This document shows, in pieces, positions 32,480 through 43,974 of a DNA stretch of 64,000 bases. Positions within the stretch are counted from its first letter, which is position 1; every line of letters begins with the position of its first letter. The position numbers and the translations under genes are program-made. Source of the stretch: Zea mays (lineage: Eukaryota; Streptophyta; Magnoliopsida; Poales; Poaceae); NCBI RefSeq assembly GCF_902167145.1, contig NC_050105.1, positions 136,819,988 to 136,883,987 of the forward strand, written 5' to 3'. The notes beneath the pieces are model-generated. The model worked only from the letters and a program-made list of their open reading frames with translations. It did no database searches and was not told the origin of the DNA.

Positions 32480-35400
32480 GTTTATGCATCCGGGGGCTCA
32501 AGTTGGATCATCGATAGCGGGTGCACAAACCACATGACTGTGGAGAAGAGAATGTTCTCCTCCTATGAGAAAAACCAAGATCCCCAACGAGCCATCACAT
32601 TCGGGGATGGAAACCAAGGTTTGGTCAAAGGATTGGGTAAAATTGCTATATCTCCTGACCATTCTATTTCCAATGTTTTTCTCGTAGATTCATTAGATTA
32701 CAATTTGCTTTCTGTATCTCAATTATGCAAAATGGGCTACAACTGTCTCTTTACTGATGTAGGTGTCACTGTCTTTAGAAGAAGTGATGATTCAATAGCA
32801 TTTAAGGGTGTGTTAGAGGGTCAGCTATACTTGGTAGATTTTGATAGAGCTGAACTCGACACATGCTTAATTGCTAAGACTAACATGGGTTGGCTCTGGC
32901 ACCGCCGACTAGCCCATGTTGGGATGAAGAATCTTCACAAGCTTCTAAAGGGAGAACACATTTTAGGACTAACCAATGTTCATTTTGAGAAATACAGGGT
33001 TTGTAGCGCATGCCAAGCAGGAAAGCAAATTGGTGTCCATCATCCACACAAGAACATCATGACGACCGACAGGCCACTTGAGCTACTCCACATGGATCTA
33101 TTCGGCCCGATTGCTTACATAAGCATCGGCGGGAGTAAGTATTGTCTTTTAATAGTGGATGATTATTCTCGCTTCACTTGGGTATTCTTTTTGCAGGAAA
33201 AATCTCAAACCCAAGAGACCTTAAAGGGATTCTTGAGACGGGCTCAAAATGAGTTCGGCTTAAGGATCAAGAAAATTAGAAGTGACAACGGCACGGAGTT
33301 CAAGAACTCTCAAATCGAAGGCTTCCTTGAGGAGGAGGGCATCAAGCATGAGTTCTCTTCTCCCTACACGCCACAACAAAATGGTGTAGTGGAGAGGAAG
33401 AATCGAACTCTATTGGACATGGCAAGGACCATGCTTGATGAGTACAAGACTTCGGATCGGTTTTGGGCCGAGGCGGTCAACACCGCCTGCTACGCCATCA
33501 ACCGGTTATATCTACACCGAATCCTCAAGAAGACATCTTATGAACTCCTAACCGGTAAAAAGCCCAATATTTCATATTTTAGAGTCTTTGGTAGTAAATG
33601 TTTTATTCTTGTTAAAAGAGGAAGAAAATCTAAATTTGCTCCTAAGGCTGTAGAAGGCTTTTTACTAGGATACGATTCAAACACAAGGGCATATAGAGTC
33701 TTTAACAAGTCCACTGGACAAGTTGAAGTTTCTTGTGACGTTGTGTTTGATGAGACTAACGGCTCTCAAGTAGAGCAAGTTGATCTTGATGAGATAGGTA
33801 ATGAAGAGGCTCCATGCATCGCACTAAGGAACATGTCCATTGGGGATGTGTGTCCTAAGGAATCCGAAGAGCCTCCAAATGCACAAGATCAACCGTCCAC
33901 CTCCACTCAAGCATCTCCACCGACTCAAAATGAGGATGAAGCTCAAGCTGATGAAATAGAAGATCAAGCAAATGAGCCACCTCAAGATGACGGCAATGAT
34001 CAAGGGGGAGATGCAAATGATCAAGACAAGGAGGATGAAGAACAAAGGCCGCCACACCCAAGAGTCCACCAAGCAATCCAACGAGATCACCCCGTCGACA
34101 CCATCCTCGGCGACATTCATAAGGGGGTAACTACTAGATCTCGTGTTGCATATTTTTGTGAGCATTACTCTTTTGTTTCCTCTATTGAGCCACACAGGGT
34201 AGAGGAAGCACTCCAAGATTCGGATTGGGTGGTGGCTATGCAAGAGGAGCTCAACAACTTCACTAGGAATGAGGTATGGCATTTAGTTCCACGTCCTAAT
34301 CAAAATGTTGTAGGAACCAAATGGGTCTTCCGCAACAAGCAAGACGAGCATGGTGTGGTGACAAGGAACAAAGCTCGACTTGTGGCCAAGGGATACTCCC
34401 AAGTCGAAGGTTTGGATTTCGGTGAAACCTATGCACCCGTAGCTAGGCTTGAGTCAATTCGTATATTATTGGCCTATGCTACTTACCATGGCTTTAAGCT
34501 CTATCAAATTGACGTGAAAAGTGTCTTCCTCAATGGACCAATCAAGGAAGAGGTCTATGTTGAGCAACCTCCCAGCTTTGAAGATAGTGAGTTCCCTAAC
34601 CATGTCTATAAACTCTCTAAGGCGCTTTATGGGCTCAAGCAAGCCCCAAGAGCATGGTATGAATGCCTTAGAGATTTCCTTATCGCTAATGGCTTCAAAG
34701 TCGGCAAGGCCGATCCTACTTTATTCACTAAAACTCTTGACAATGATTTGTTTGTATGCCAAATTTATGTTGATGATATTATATTTGGGTCTACTAACGA
34801 ATCTACATGTGAAGAATTTAGTAGGATCATGACACAAAAATTCGAGATGTCTATGATGGGAGAGTTGAAGTACTTCTTGGGATTTCAAGTGAAGCAACTC
34901 CAAGAAGGCACCTTCATTAGCCAAACGAAGTATACTCAAGACATTCTAAACAAGTTTGGGATAAAGGATGTCAAGCCCATCAAGACACCCATAGGAACCA
35001 ATGAGCATCTCGACCTCGACACGGGAGGTAAGTCCGTGTATCAAAAGGTATACCGGTCAATGATAGGTTCATTACTCTATTTATGTGCATCTCGACCGGA
35101 CATTATGCTTTCCGTTTGCATGTGTGCAAGATTCCAAGCCGACCCTAAGGAAGCTCACCTTACGGCCGTAAAACGAATCTTGAGATATTTGGCTTACACT
35201 CCTAAGTTTGGGCTTTGGTATCCCAGGGGATCCACTTTTAATTTGATTGGTTATTCGGATGCCGATTGGGCGGGGTGTAAAATTAATAGGAAGAGCACAT
35301 CGGGGACTTGTCAGTTCTTGGGAAGATCCTTGGTGTCTTGGGCTTCAAAGAAGCAAAATTCGGTCGCTCTTTCCACCGCCGAAGCCGAGTACATTGCCGC

Positions 35401-35722
35401 AGGCCATTGTTGCGCGCAATTGCTTTGGATGAGGCAAACCCTGCGGGACTACGGTTACAAATTAACCAAAGTCCCTTTGCTATGTGATAATGAGAGTGCA
35501 ATCAAGATGGCGGATAATCCCGTCGAACATAGCCGCACTAAACACATAGCCATTCGGTATCATTTTCTTAGGGATCACCAACAAAAGGGAGATATCGAGA
35601 TTTCTTACATTAACACTAAAGATCAATTAGCCGATATCTTTACCAAGCCTCTTGATGAACAAAATTTTAACAAACTTAGGCATGAGCTCAATATTCTTGA
35701 TTCGCGCAATTTATTTTGCTAA
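32480..35722 (+). CDS. pol: S1 pol polyprotein: protease, integrase, RT, RNase H
   Basis: The reading frame is open from the codon after TAG 32477-32479 to TAA 35720-35722 (1,080 codons). It starts 13 bases after the gag stop, in the +1 frame. Protease DSG is at residues 12-14. Counting from the first ATG (32534): H2C2 zinc-binding region about 123-160; integrase D188, D251 and E287 (D35E spacing); an acidic variable linker about 430-500; RT from about 560 with YVDD at 745-748; RNase H D909, E950 and D985; C-terminal [12 protein letters not shown]. Known role: cDNA synthesis and integration. All catalytic residues are present. Two RT residues differ from S2 (SVFLNG for SAFLNG, PPSFED for PPGFED). 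Confidence 0.94.
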   Translation, partial: VYASGGSSWIIDSGCTNHMTVEKRMFSSYEKNQDPQRAITFGDGNQGLVKGLGKIAISPDHSISNVFLVDSLDYNLLSVSQLCKMGYNCLFTDVGVTVFRRSDDSIAFKGVLEGQLYLVDFDRAELDTCLIAKTNMGWLWHRRLAHVGMKNLHKLLKGEHILGLTNVHFEKYRVCSACQAGKQIGVHHPHKNIMTTDRPLELLHMDLFGPIAYISIGGSKYCLLIVDDYSRFTWVFFLQEKSQTQETLKGFLRRAQNEFGLRIKKIRSDNGTEFKNSQIEGFLEEEGIKHEFSSPYTPQQNGVVERKNRTLLDMARTMLDEYKTSDRFWAEAVNTACYAINRLYLHRILKKTSYELLTGKKPNISYFRVFGSKCFILVKRGRKSKFAPKAVEGFLLGYDSNTRAYRVFNKSTGQVEVSCDVVFDETNGSQVEQVDLDEIGNEEAPCIALRNMSIGDVCPKESEEPPNAQDQPSTSTQASPPTQNEDEAQADEIEDQANEPPQDDGNDQGGDANDQDKEDEEQRPPHPRVHQAIQRDHPVDTILGDIHKGVTTRSRVAYFCEHYSFVSSIEPHRVEEALQDSDWVVAMQEELNNFTRNEVWHLVPRPNQNVVGTKWVFRNKQDEHGVVTRNKARLVAKGYSQVEGLDFGETYAPVARLESIRILLAYATYHGFKLYQIDVKSVFLNGPIKEEVYVEQPPSFEDSEFPNHVYKLSKALYGLKQAPRAWYECLRDFLIANGFKVGKADPTLFTKTLDNDLFVCQIYVDDIIFGSTNESTCEEFSRIMTQKFEMSMMGELKYFLGFQVKQLQEGTFISQTKYTQDILNKFGIKDVKPIKTPIGTNEHLDLDTGGKSVYQKVYRSMIGSLLYLCASRPDIMLSVCMCARFQADPKEAHLTAVKRILRYLAYTPKFGLWYPRGSTFNLIGYSDADWAGCKINRKSTSGTCQFLGRSLVSWASKKQNSVALSTAEAEYIAAGHCCAQLLWMRQTLRDYGYKLTKVPLLCDNESAIKMADNPVEHSRTKHIAIRYHFLRDHQQKGDIEISYINTKDQLADIFTKPLDEQNFNKLRHELNILDSRNLFC

Positions 35723-36681
35723 ATTGCACACATAGCTCATTTGTATACCTTTGATCATGTCTCTTTCATATGCTATGACTAATGTGTTTTTCAAGTCTAT
35801 TTCAAACCAAGTCATAGGTGTATTGAAAGGGAATTAGAGTCTTCGGCGAAGACAAAGGCTTCCACTCCGTAACTCACCCTTCGCCGTCGCTCCGCGCATC
35901 TCTCCATCTTTTTAGGGAGAGTTCAAAGCAAATGGACTTCGTCCTTGGTATAATCCTCACTCATTTATGACCAAAGGGGGAGAGTGTAATTCTAAGGGCT
36001 CTAATGATTCCGTTTTTGGCGATTCATGCCAAAGGGGGAGAAAGTATGTGCCCAAAGCAAAAGGACCGCACCACCACCAATTTCAAAAATTTAGTTTTTC
36101 AAAGAGTATTTTCATATTGAAATGAAACTGTCAGGGGCGTATTTGTGGGAAAAAAACCCGAAAAGGGCCAATTTGCAAAAAAGTTGGGCAAAAGGACCGC
36201 ACCACCACCTATTTTTTAAAATTGGAGATTTTCAATTGGTAAATTTCAAATTGGTATCTTATTGTGCTCAAAAGGGGGAGAAAGTAGTATTTCAAAGATG
36301 ATATATCAAAACCCTCTTGAACACTAAGAGGAGGATCTCATTTAGGGGGAGTTTTGTGTAGTCAAAGGAAAAGCATTTGAAACAGGGGAAGAAAATTTCA
36401 AATCTTGAAAGTGCTTTGCAAAATCTTATTCACCTTCCTTTGACTATTTGCAAAAGAACTTTGAAAAGGATTTACAAAAGAGTTTGCAAAAACAAAACAT
36501 GTGGTGCAAGAGTGGTCCAAAATGTTAAAAAATAAAGAAACAATCCATGCATATCTTGTAAGTATCTATATTGGCTCAATTCCAAGCAATCTTTGCACTT
36601 ACATTATGCAAACTAGTTCAATTATACACTTCTATATTTGCTTTGGTTTGTGTTGGCATCAATCACCAAAAAGGGGGAGAT
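35723..36681 (+). other. S1 copy B 3' untranslated region with repeated polypurine tracts
   Basis: Same content as 2586-3545 apart from one A less in an A-run. Purine blocks recur, and the priming tract is at 36668-36681. No gene is seen. Confidence 0.8.
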
Positions 36682-38013
36682 TGAAAGGGAATTAGGCTTA
36701 CACCTAGTTCCCAAATAATTTTGGTAGTTGAATTGCCCAACACAAATAATTGGACTAACTAGTTTGCTCTAGTGTAAAAGTTATACAGGTGCCAAAGGTT
36801 CACAACAAGCCAATTAAAAAGACCAAGTATTAGGTTCAACAAAAGAGCAAAGGGACAACCGAAGGCACCTCTGGTCTGGCGCACCGGACTGTCCGGTATG
36901 CCACCGGACAGTGTCCGGTGCACCACCGGACATGTCCGGTGCACCAGAGGACTCCAACTCAAACTCGTCACCTTCGGGAAAATCCAGAGGCAACTCCACT
37001 ATAATTCACCGGACTGTCCGGTGTACACCGGACAGTGTCCGGTGCTCTAAGGAAGAGCGGCCTCAGGAACTCGCCGGCTTCGGGAAACTGCAACAGTTGC
37101 TCCGCTATAATTCACCGGACATGTCCGGTGTACACCGGACTATCCGGTGTAACTGCGGGGCAACGGCTACTACGCGCCAACGGTCACCTGCAACAGCAAT
37201 TAATGCGCGCCAGAGCGCGCAGAAGTCAGGCATGCGCGTAGTGGCGCACCAGACACGCTACAGTACATGTCCGGTGCGCCACCGGACATCCAGGCAGGCC
37301 CAGAAGTCAGAGCTCCAACGGTCAGAACCCAACGGCTTTGGTGACGTGGCTGGCGCACCGGACATGTCCGGTGTGCACCGGACTGTCCGGTGCACCATGC
37401 GATAGACAGCCCCACCAAACGGCTAGTTTGGTGGTTGGGGCTATAAATACCCCCAACCACCCCACATTCAAGTCATCCAAGTTTTCCACTTCTCAACCAC
37501 TTACAAGAGCTAGGCATTCAATTCTAGACACACCAAAGAGATCAAATCCTCTCCAATTCCACACAAGGCTTTAGTGATTAGCGAGAGAGATTTGCCGTGT
37601 TCCTTTGAGCTCTTGCGCTTGGATTGCTTCTTTTCTTTCTCACTTGTTCTTGTGATCAAAACTCCATTGTAATCAAGGCAAGAGGCACCAATTGTGTGGT
37701 GGCCCTTGCGGGGAAGTTTTGTTCCCGGTTTTGATTTGAGAAGAGAAGCTCACTCGGTCCGAGGGACCGTTTGAGAGAGGGTAAGGGTTGAAAGAGACCC
37801 GGCCTTTGTGGCCTCCTCAACGGGGAGTAGGTTTGCGAGAACCGAACCTCGGTAAAATAAATCCGCGTGTCACACTCTTCATTTGCTTGCGATTTGTTTT
37901 GCGCCCTCTCTTTCGAACTCGTTATTATTTCTAACGCTAACCCGGCTTGTAGTTGTGATTAATTTTGTAAATTTCAGTTTCGCCCTATTCACCCCCCCTC
38001 TAGGCGACTATCA
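36682..38013 (+). repeat. S1 copy B 3' LTR
   Basis: 1,332 bp, TGAAAGGG to GACTATCA, TATA box 37442-37449. It lacks one 22-bp palindrome unit present in the 5' LTR and keeps the normal TG start. Confidence 0.94.
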
Positions 38014-39890
38014 CTTCCTCTCTCTTCAGGTACTCGCTCGCCGCCTGTCGGTACTACTCCCAGCCCGGTGCCTTGACCGGGTCCGGTGGTGTCGCCTCTC
38101 TGCGGGGCCTCGTCTCCGACTGCCCCCGGGCCGAGCGAGCCTGCACTGCCTACGGGGCCGTCGTTACCGACCCCTCTGGCTCGCTTCGCACAGCCGGTGC
38201 GCGTCTACCAGCGCTGGCTACCGCTGCTGGGGTTCGCACCATCGCCGCCGTCGTCGCCACCACCGTCGTCGTCCCCACGGGTGACCTCTCCTCCGGCGGC
38301 GCCGCCGGTGGCCCAGACCTCGCCAGGGACACCTACACCTCCGCCGCGGCCACCCGCGGCACGTGTCGAGACGTCGGTGTACCACCCGCCGCTCCTTCAC
38401 CGCGACCCGCGGCACATCCACCCGATGGTGACGCGGCATGCGGCTGGTACCCTGCCGCCCCGGATCCTAGCGGCCACGCCCGGGGACTCACAGGTCTCTC
38501 CGGTACCCTCCTCCGTCCGCACCGCCCAGCTGGACCCCCACTGACGTCGGGCGATGGAGGAGGAGTACGCGGCACTCGTCGCCAACCAGACATGGGATCT
38601 GGTGCCCCGTCCGCCCGGCGCCAACGTCGTCATCGGCAAGTGCATCTGGACGCACAAGCGGCGGGCCGATGGTACCCTGGAGCGATACAAGGCTCGCTGG
38701 GTTCTTCGGGGCTTCACTCAGCGCGCTGGAGTCAACTACGATGAGACCTTAAGCCCGGTTGTGAAGCCGGCCACCGTCCGCACGGTGCTCTCACTGGCCC
38801 TTGCTCGCACCTGGCCAGTCCACCAGCTCGACGTCAAGAACGCCTTCCTGCACGGCGCCCTCACCGAGACCGTCTACTGCTGTCAGCCGGCGGGGTTCGT
38901 GGACTCCTCTCGCCCTGACATGGTCTGCCGGCTCAACAGGTCCCTCTACGGTCTCAAGCAGGCCCCCCCGGGCGTGGCACTCCAGACTGGCTACGTTCCT
39001 GGTGACACTGGGCTTCATGGAGGCCAAGTCAGACACGTCTCTGTTCGTCCACCATCATGGAGCAGAGACTGCCTACTTGCTTCTCTACGTGGATGACATC
39101 GTCCTCACCGCCTCCAGTCAGTCACTTCTTCGCCGCCTCATCGACGCGCTTCAACGGGAGTTTCCGGTCAAGGATCTGGCTGTGCTTCACCATTTCCTGG
39201 GGGTCACTGCTGAGCCTCGCCCCTCAGGACTCCTTCACCAGCGGCAGTACACTCTTGACATTCTGGAGCACGCCAAGATGATTGACTGCAAGCCCTGCTC
39301 CACCCCAGTCGACACGCAGGCGAAGCTCTCTGAGGCCGAGGGTGACCCAGTCGAGGACCCCACCGGGTACAAGAGTCTTGCCGATGCCCTTCAATACCTC
39401 GCCTTCACCAGGCCGGACATCTCCTACGCTGTGCAGCAGGTCTGTCTCCATATGCACGACCCTCGGGAGCCCCACCTCGCAGCTCTTAAGCGCCTCCTCC
39501 GCTACCTCCGGGGCACCGTCCACTACGGGCTGCTTCTTCACCGGTCTACCGCCTCCGAGCTGGTCGTCTACACCGACGCTGACTGGGCCGGGTGCTCGGA
39601 CACTCGGCGCTCCACCTCCGGCTATGTCATCTTCTTAGGCGGCAACCTGGTGTCTTGGTCGTCGAAGCGCCAACCGATCGTCGACCGCTCGAGCGCCGAG
39701 GCGGAGTACCGTGCCGTGGCCAACGGCGTGGCGGAGGCTGCGTGTCTCCGCCAGCTCCTCGCCGAGCTCCACAGTCCCCTCTCCAGGAGCACGTTGGTCT
39801 ACTGCGACAACGTCAGCGCTGTCTACCTCTCCACCAACCCGGTGCAGCACCAGCGGACCAAGCATGTGGAGATTGATCTTCACTTCGTCC
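38014..39890 (+). mobile_element. GC-Copia, middle segment (copy B)
   Basis: Resumes after S1 with the TSD cttcc and ends at the S2 insertion (TSD cgtcc 39886-39890). The first 540 bp is a proline-, alanine- and arginine-rich linker without recognisable domains, followed by the RT and RNase H remnant. Confidence 0.88.
38554..39890 (+). pseudogene. GC-Copia reverse transcriptase/RNase H remnant (copy B)
   Basis: The RT N-terminal part ([52 protein letters not shown]) lies in one frame. After a shift near 38965 the second frame continues with YVDDIVL, the thumb and connection regions, and RNase H (TDADWAGC, SSAEAEYRA, YCDNVSAVYL, TKHVEIDLHFV). S2 then splits the RNase H frame, which resumes at 49438. 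The shift and insertion make it non-functional. Apart from them the reading is well kept, so decay is modest. Confidence 0.88.
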
Positions 39891-41228
39891 TGAAAGGGAA
39901 TTAGGCTTACACCTAGTTCCTATATAATTTTGGTGGTTGAATTGCCCAACACAAATCTTTGGACTAACTAGTTTGTTCTAGTGTATAAGTTATACAGGTG
40001 TCAAAGGTTCACAACATAGCCAATAAAATGACCAAGTGTCGGGTTCAACAAAAGGGCAAAGAGCCAACCGTAGGCCCTCTGGTCTGGGCGCACCGGACTG
40101 TCCGGTGTGCCACCGGACAGTGTCCGGTGCACCACCGGACAGTGTCCGGTGCACCAGGGGACTCCAGCTCGAACTCGCCACCTTCGGGAATTTCCAGGGG
40201 CTCTCGCGCTATAATTCACCGGACTGTCCGGTGTACACCGGACAGTGTCCGGTGCGCCATGGAGAAGCGGCCTCAGGAACTCTTCAGCTTCGGGAAAAGC
40301 CAACGGCTCGTCCGCTATAATTCACCGGACATGTCCGGTGTGCACCGGACTGTCCGGTGTGACTCCAGCACAACGGCTATCCCGCGCCAACGGCTACCTG
40401 CAGAGGCATTAAATGCGCCGCAGCGCGCGCAGACGTCAGGTTTGCCCATACTGGCGCACCGGACAATGAACAGGAGCTGTCCGGTGCGCCACCGGACATC
40501 AAGGGTGGCCCACAAGTCAGAACTCCAACGGTCAGATTCCAACGGCACTGATGACGTGGCAGGGGCACCGGACATGTCCGGTGTGCACCGGACTGTCCGG
40601 TGCGCCATCGAGCAGACTGGCTCCCCAACGGCCACATTTGGTGGTTGGGGCTATAAATACCCCAACCACCCCACATTCATATCCATCCAAGTTTTCCAAC
40701 TTCTAACCACTTACAAGAGCTAGGCATTCAATTCTAGACACATACAAAGAGATCAAATCCTCTCCAATTCCACACAAAACCCTAGTGACTAGAGAGAGTG
40801 ATTTGCCGTGTTCATTTGAGCTCTTGCGCTTGGATCGCTTTCTTTCTTTCTCTTGTGCTCTTGTGATCAACACTCAATTGTAACCAAGGCAAGAGGCACC
40901 GATTGTGTGGTGGCCCTTGCGGGGAAGTTTTGTTCCCGGTTGATTGAGAAGAAGGAAAGCTCACTCGGTCCGAGGGACCGTTTGAGAGAGGGAAGGGTTG
41001 AAAGAGACCCGGCCTTTGTGGCCTCCTCAACGGGGAGTAGGTTTGCAAGAACCGAACCTCGGTAAAACAAATCCACGTGTCACTCTCTTTATTTGCTTGC
41101 GATTTGTTTTGCGCCCTCTCTTGCGGACTCATTTATTATTACTAACGCTAACCCCGGCTTGTAGTTGTGATTATTTTTGTAAATTTCAGTTTCGCCCTAT
41201 TCACCCCCCCCCCTCTAGGCGACTATCA
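39891..41228 (+). repeat. S2 copy B 5' LTR
   Basis: 1,338 bp, TGAAAGGG to GACTATCA, TATA box 40652-40659. The palindrome cluster lies about 40091-40601. A run of 10 C precedes the terminal CTCTAGGCGACTATCA. Confidence 0.95.
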
Positions 41229-41230
41229 AT

Positions 41231-41242
41231 TGGTATCAAAGC
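41231..41242 (+). other. S2 copy B primer-binding site
   Basis: TGGTATCAAAGC, two bases after the LTR end, complementary to initiator Met-tRNA with small mismatches. Confidence 0.85.
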
Positions 41243-41276
41243 CCGGTGCTTCATTAGAGCCTAACCGCTCGAAGTG

Positions 41277-43961
41277 ATGTCGGGAGAACACGCCAAGAAG
41301 GAGATGGAGACCGGCGACGACAAGCCCACTACAAGCCAAGGGAGCACTTCATCTTCATCGGAAGAGTCCCGCACCAAGAGAAGAGAGAAGAAGAAGAAAT
41401 CCTCCAAGCGGAAGGAGAAAAGATCTTCCTCTTCTCACCATAAGGAGAAGAAGGAAAAATCTTCTCACAAGCCGCATCGGAGTGGGGACAAGCACAAAAG
41501 GATGAGGAAGGTGGTCTTCTACGAGACCGACACTTCATCGACCTCCACCTCCGGCTCCGACGCGGCGTCCGTCACTTCTAAACGCCAAGAGCGTAAGAAG
41601 TATAGTAAGATCCCCCTACGCTACCCTCGCATTCCTAAACATACACCTTTACTTTCCGTCCCATTAGGCAAACCACCAACTTTTAATGGTGAAGATTATG
41701 CTATGTGGAGTAATTTGATGTGATTTCATCTAACCTCTCTCCACAAAAGATTATGGGATGTTGTTGAGTATGGTGTACAGGTACCATCCGTAGGGGATGA
41801 GGACTACGACACGGACGAAGTGGCCCAAATCGAGCACTTCAACTCTCAAGCCACAACCATTCTCCTTGCCTCTTTAAGCAAGGAGGAATACAACAAAGTA
41901 CAAGGGTTGAAGAACGCCAAGGAGATTTGGGACCTACTCAAGACGGCGCATGAGGGTGATGAACTCACCAAGATCACCAAGCGGGAAACGATCGAGGGGG
42001 AGCTCGGTCGCTTCCGTCTTCGCCAAGGGGAGGAGCCACAAGACATGTACAACCGGCTCAAGACCTTGGTGAACCAAGTGCGCAACCTCGGGAGCACAAA
42101 ATGGGATGACCACGAAGTGGTTAAGGTTATTCTGAGAGCCCTTATTTTCCTTAACCCTACTCAAGTACAATTAATTCGTGGCAATCCTAGATATACACAA
42201 ATGACCCCCGAGGAAGTCATCGGGAATTTTGTTAGTTTTGAATGCATGATTAAGGGCTCCAAGAAGATCAACGAGCTTGATGAGCCTTCCACATCCGAGG
42301 CGCAACCCGTGGCCTTCAAGGCAACGGAGGAGGAGTCTACACCAAGTAGACAACCAATTGACGCCTCCAAGCTCGACAACGAGGAGATGGCCCTAATCAT
42401 CAAAAGCTTCCGGCAAATCCTCAAGCAACGGAAGGGGAAGGACTACAAATCCCGTTCCAAGAAGGTTTGCTACAAGTGCGGTAAGCCCGGTCACTTTATC
42501 GCAAAATGTCCTATGTCTAGTGACAGTGACAGGGGCGACGACAAGAAGGGAAGAAGAAAGGACAAGAAGAGGTATTACAAGAAGAAGGGCGGCGATGCCC
42601 ATGTTTGTCGGGAGTGGGACTCCGACGAAAGCTCAAGCGACTCCTCCGACGACGAGGACGCCGCCAACATCGCCGTCACCAAAGGCCTTCTCTTCCCCAA
42701 CGTCGGCCACAAGTGTCTCATGGCCAAGGACGGCAAAAAGAAGGTAAAATCAAGGTCCTCCACTAAATATGAAACATCTAGTGATGAGGATGATAAAAAT
42801 GAGGAGGATAACTTAAGGATTCTTTTTGCTAACCTCAACATGCAACAAAAAGAAAAGTTGAATGAATTAGTTAGTGCTATACATGAGAAGGATGAACTCT
42901 TGGACTCTCAAGAGGACTTCCTTATTAAAGAAAATAAGAAGCATGTTAAGGTTAAAAATGCTTATGCTCTAGCAATGGAAAAATGTGAAAAATTATCTAG
43001 TGAGCTAAGTACTTGCCATGAAACTATAGACAACCTTAGGAATGAGAATGCAAATTTGTTAGCTAAGGTTGATTCTCATATTTGCAATGTTTCAATTCCT
43101 AGAAATAATGATGATGATTTGCTTGCTAGGATTGAAAAATTGAACATTTCTCTTGCTAGCCTTAGAAATGAGAATGAAAAATTAATTGCTAAGGCTAAAG
43201 ATTTTGATGTTTGCAATGCTACCATTTCCGACCTTAGAACTAAAAATGATTTGTTGCATGCTAAGGTCATTGAATTAAAATCTTGCAAACCTTCTACATC
43301 TAATGTTGAGCATGTATCTATTTGCACTAGATGTAGAGATATTAATGTTGATGCTATCCATGATCACCTAGCCTTAATTAAAAAACAAAATGATCATATA
43401 GCTAAACTAGATGCTAAAATTGCCGAGCACAACTTAGAAAATGAGAAATTTAAATTTGCTCGTAGCATGCTTTATAATGGGAGACGCCCTGGCATCAAGG
43501 ATGGCATTGGCTTCCAAAGGGGAGACAATGTCAAAATTAATGCCCCTCCTAAGAACTTGTCTAACTTTGTTAAGGGCAAGGCTCCCATGCCTCAGGATAA
43601 CGAGGGTTACATTTTGTACCCTGCCTGGTATCCTGAGAATAAGATTAAGAAAATTCATTCTAGGAAGTCTCACTCTAGCCCTAATTATGCTTTTATGTAT
43701 AAGGGTGAGACATCTAGATCTAGGCAACCAACACATGCCAAGTTGCCTAGAAAGAAAACTATTGATGCATCAAATGATCAAGCCATTTCATTTAAAACTT
43801 TTGATGCATCTTATGTGTTGACTAGCAAATCTGGCAAGGTAGTTGCCAAAATTGTTGGGGGCAAACACAAGGGCTCCAAGACTTGTGTTTGGGTACCCAA
43901 AATTCTTGTATCTAATGCTAAAGGACCCAAAACCGTTTGGGTACCTAAAACAAAGAACTAA
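41277..43961 (+). pseudogene. gag: S2 gag with one premature stop (copy B)
   Basis: ATG 41277 to TAA 43959-43961, 894 codons, with an in-frame TGA at 41721-41723 (residue 149). Order of regions: Lys/Ser/Glu-rich N-terminus (1-90); Copia gag core with EIWDLLKTAHEGDE and GRFRLRQGEEPQDMYNR (about 140-300); CCHC knuckle CYKCGKPGHFIAKC at 398-411; Ser/Asp-rich runs; long coiled coil with LRNENxxLxAK repeats (about 530-760); and a tail with two WVPK motifs. The stop is shared with copy A, so it predates the duplication. With pol open and LTRs near identical, the element may have moved with help or acquired the stop after insertion. Confidence 0.9.
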
Positions 43962-43974
43962 ACTTGTTTTGTAG

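Larger units (their letters stand above)
21997..38013 (+). mobile_element. Sirevirus S1, copy B, with nested gag-only element
   Basis: This is a Copia/Sirevirus element with TSD cttcc at 21992-21996 and 38014-38018. Without the nested insertion (24306-30734 plus its 5-bp TSD) it is about 9.6 kb. Order: 5' LTR, primer site, gag (split by the insertion), pol, polypurine-rich region, 3' LTR. The LTRs differ by about a dozen substitutions and one extra 22-bp palindrome unit in the 5' LTR, so it is older than S2. Its proteins are closely similar to S2. Confidence 0.95.
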
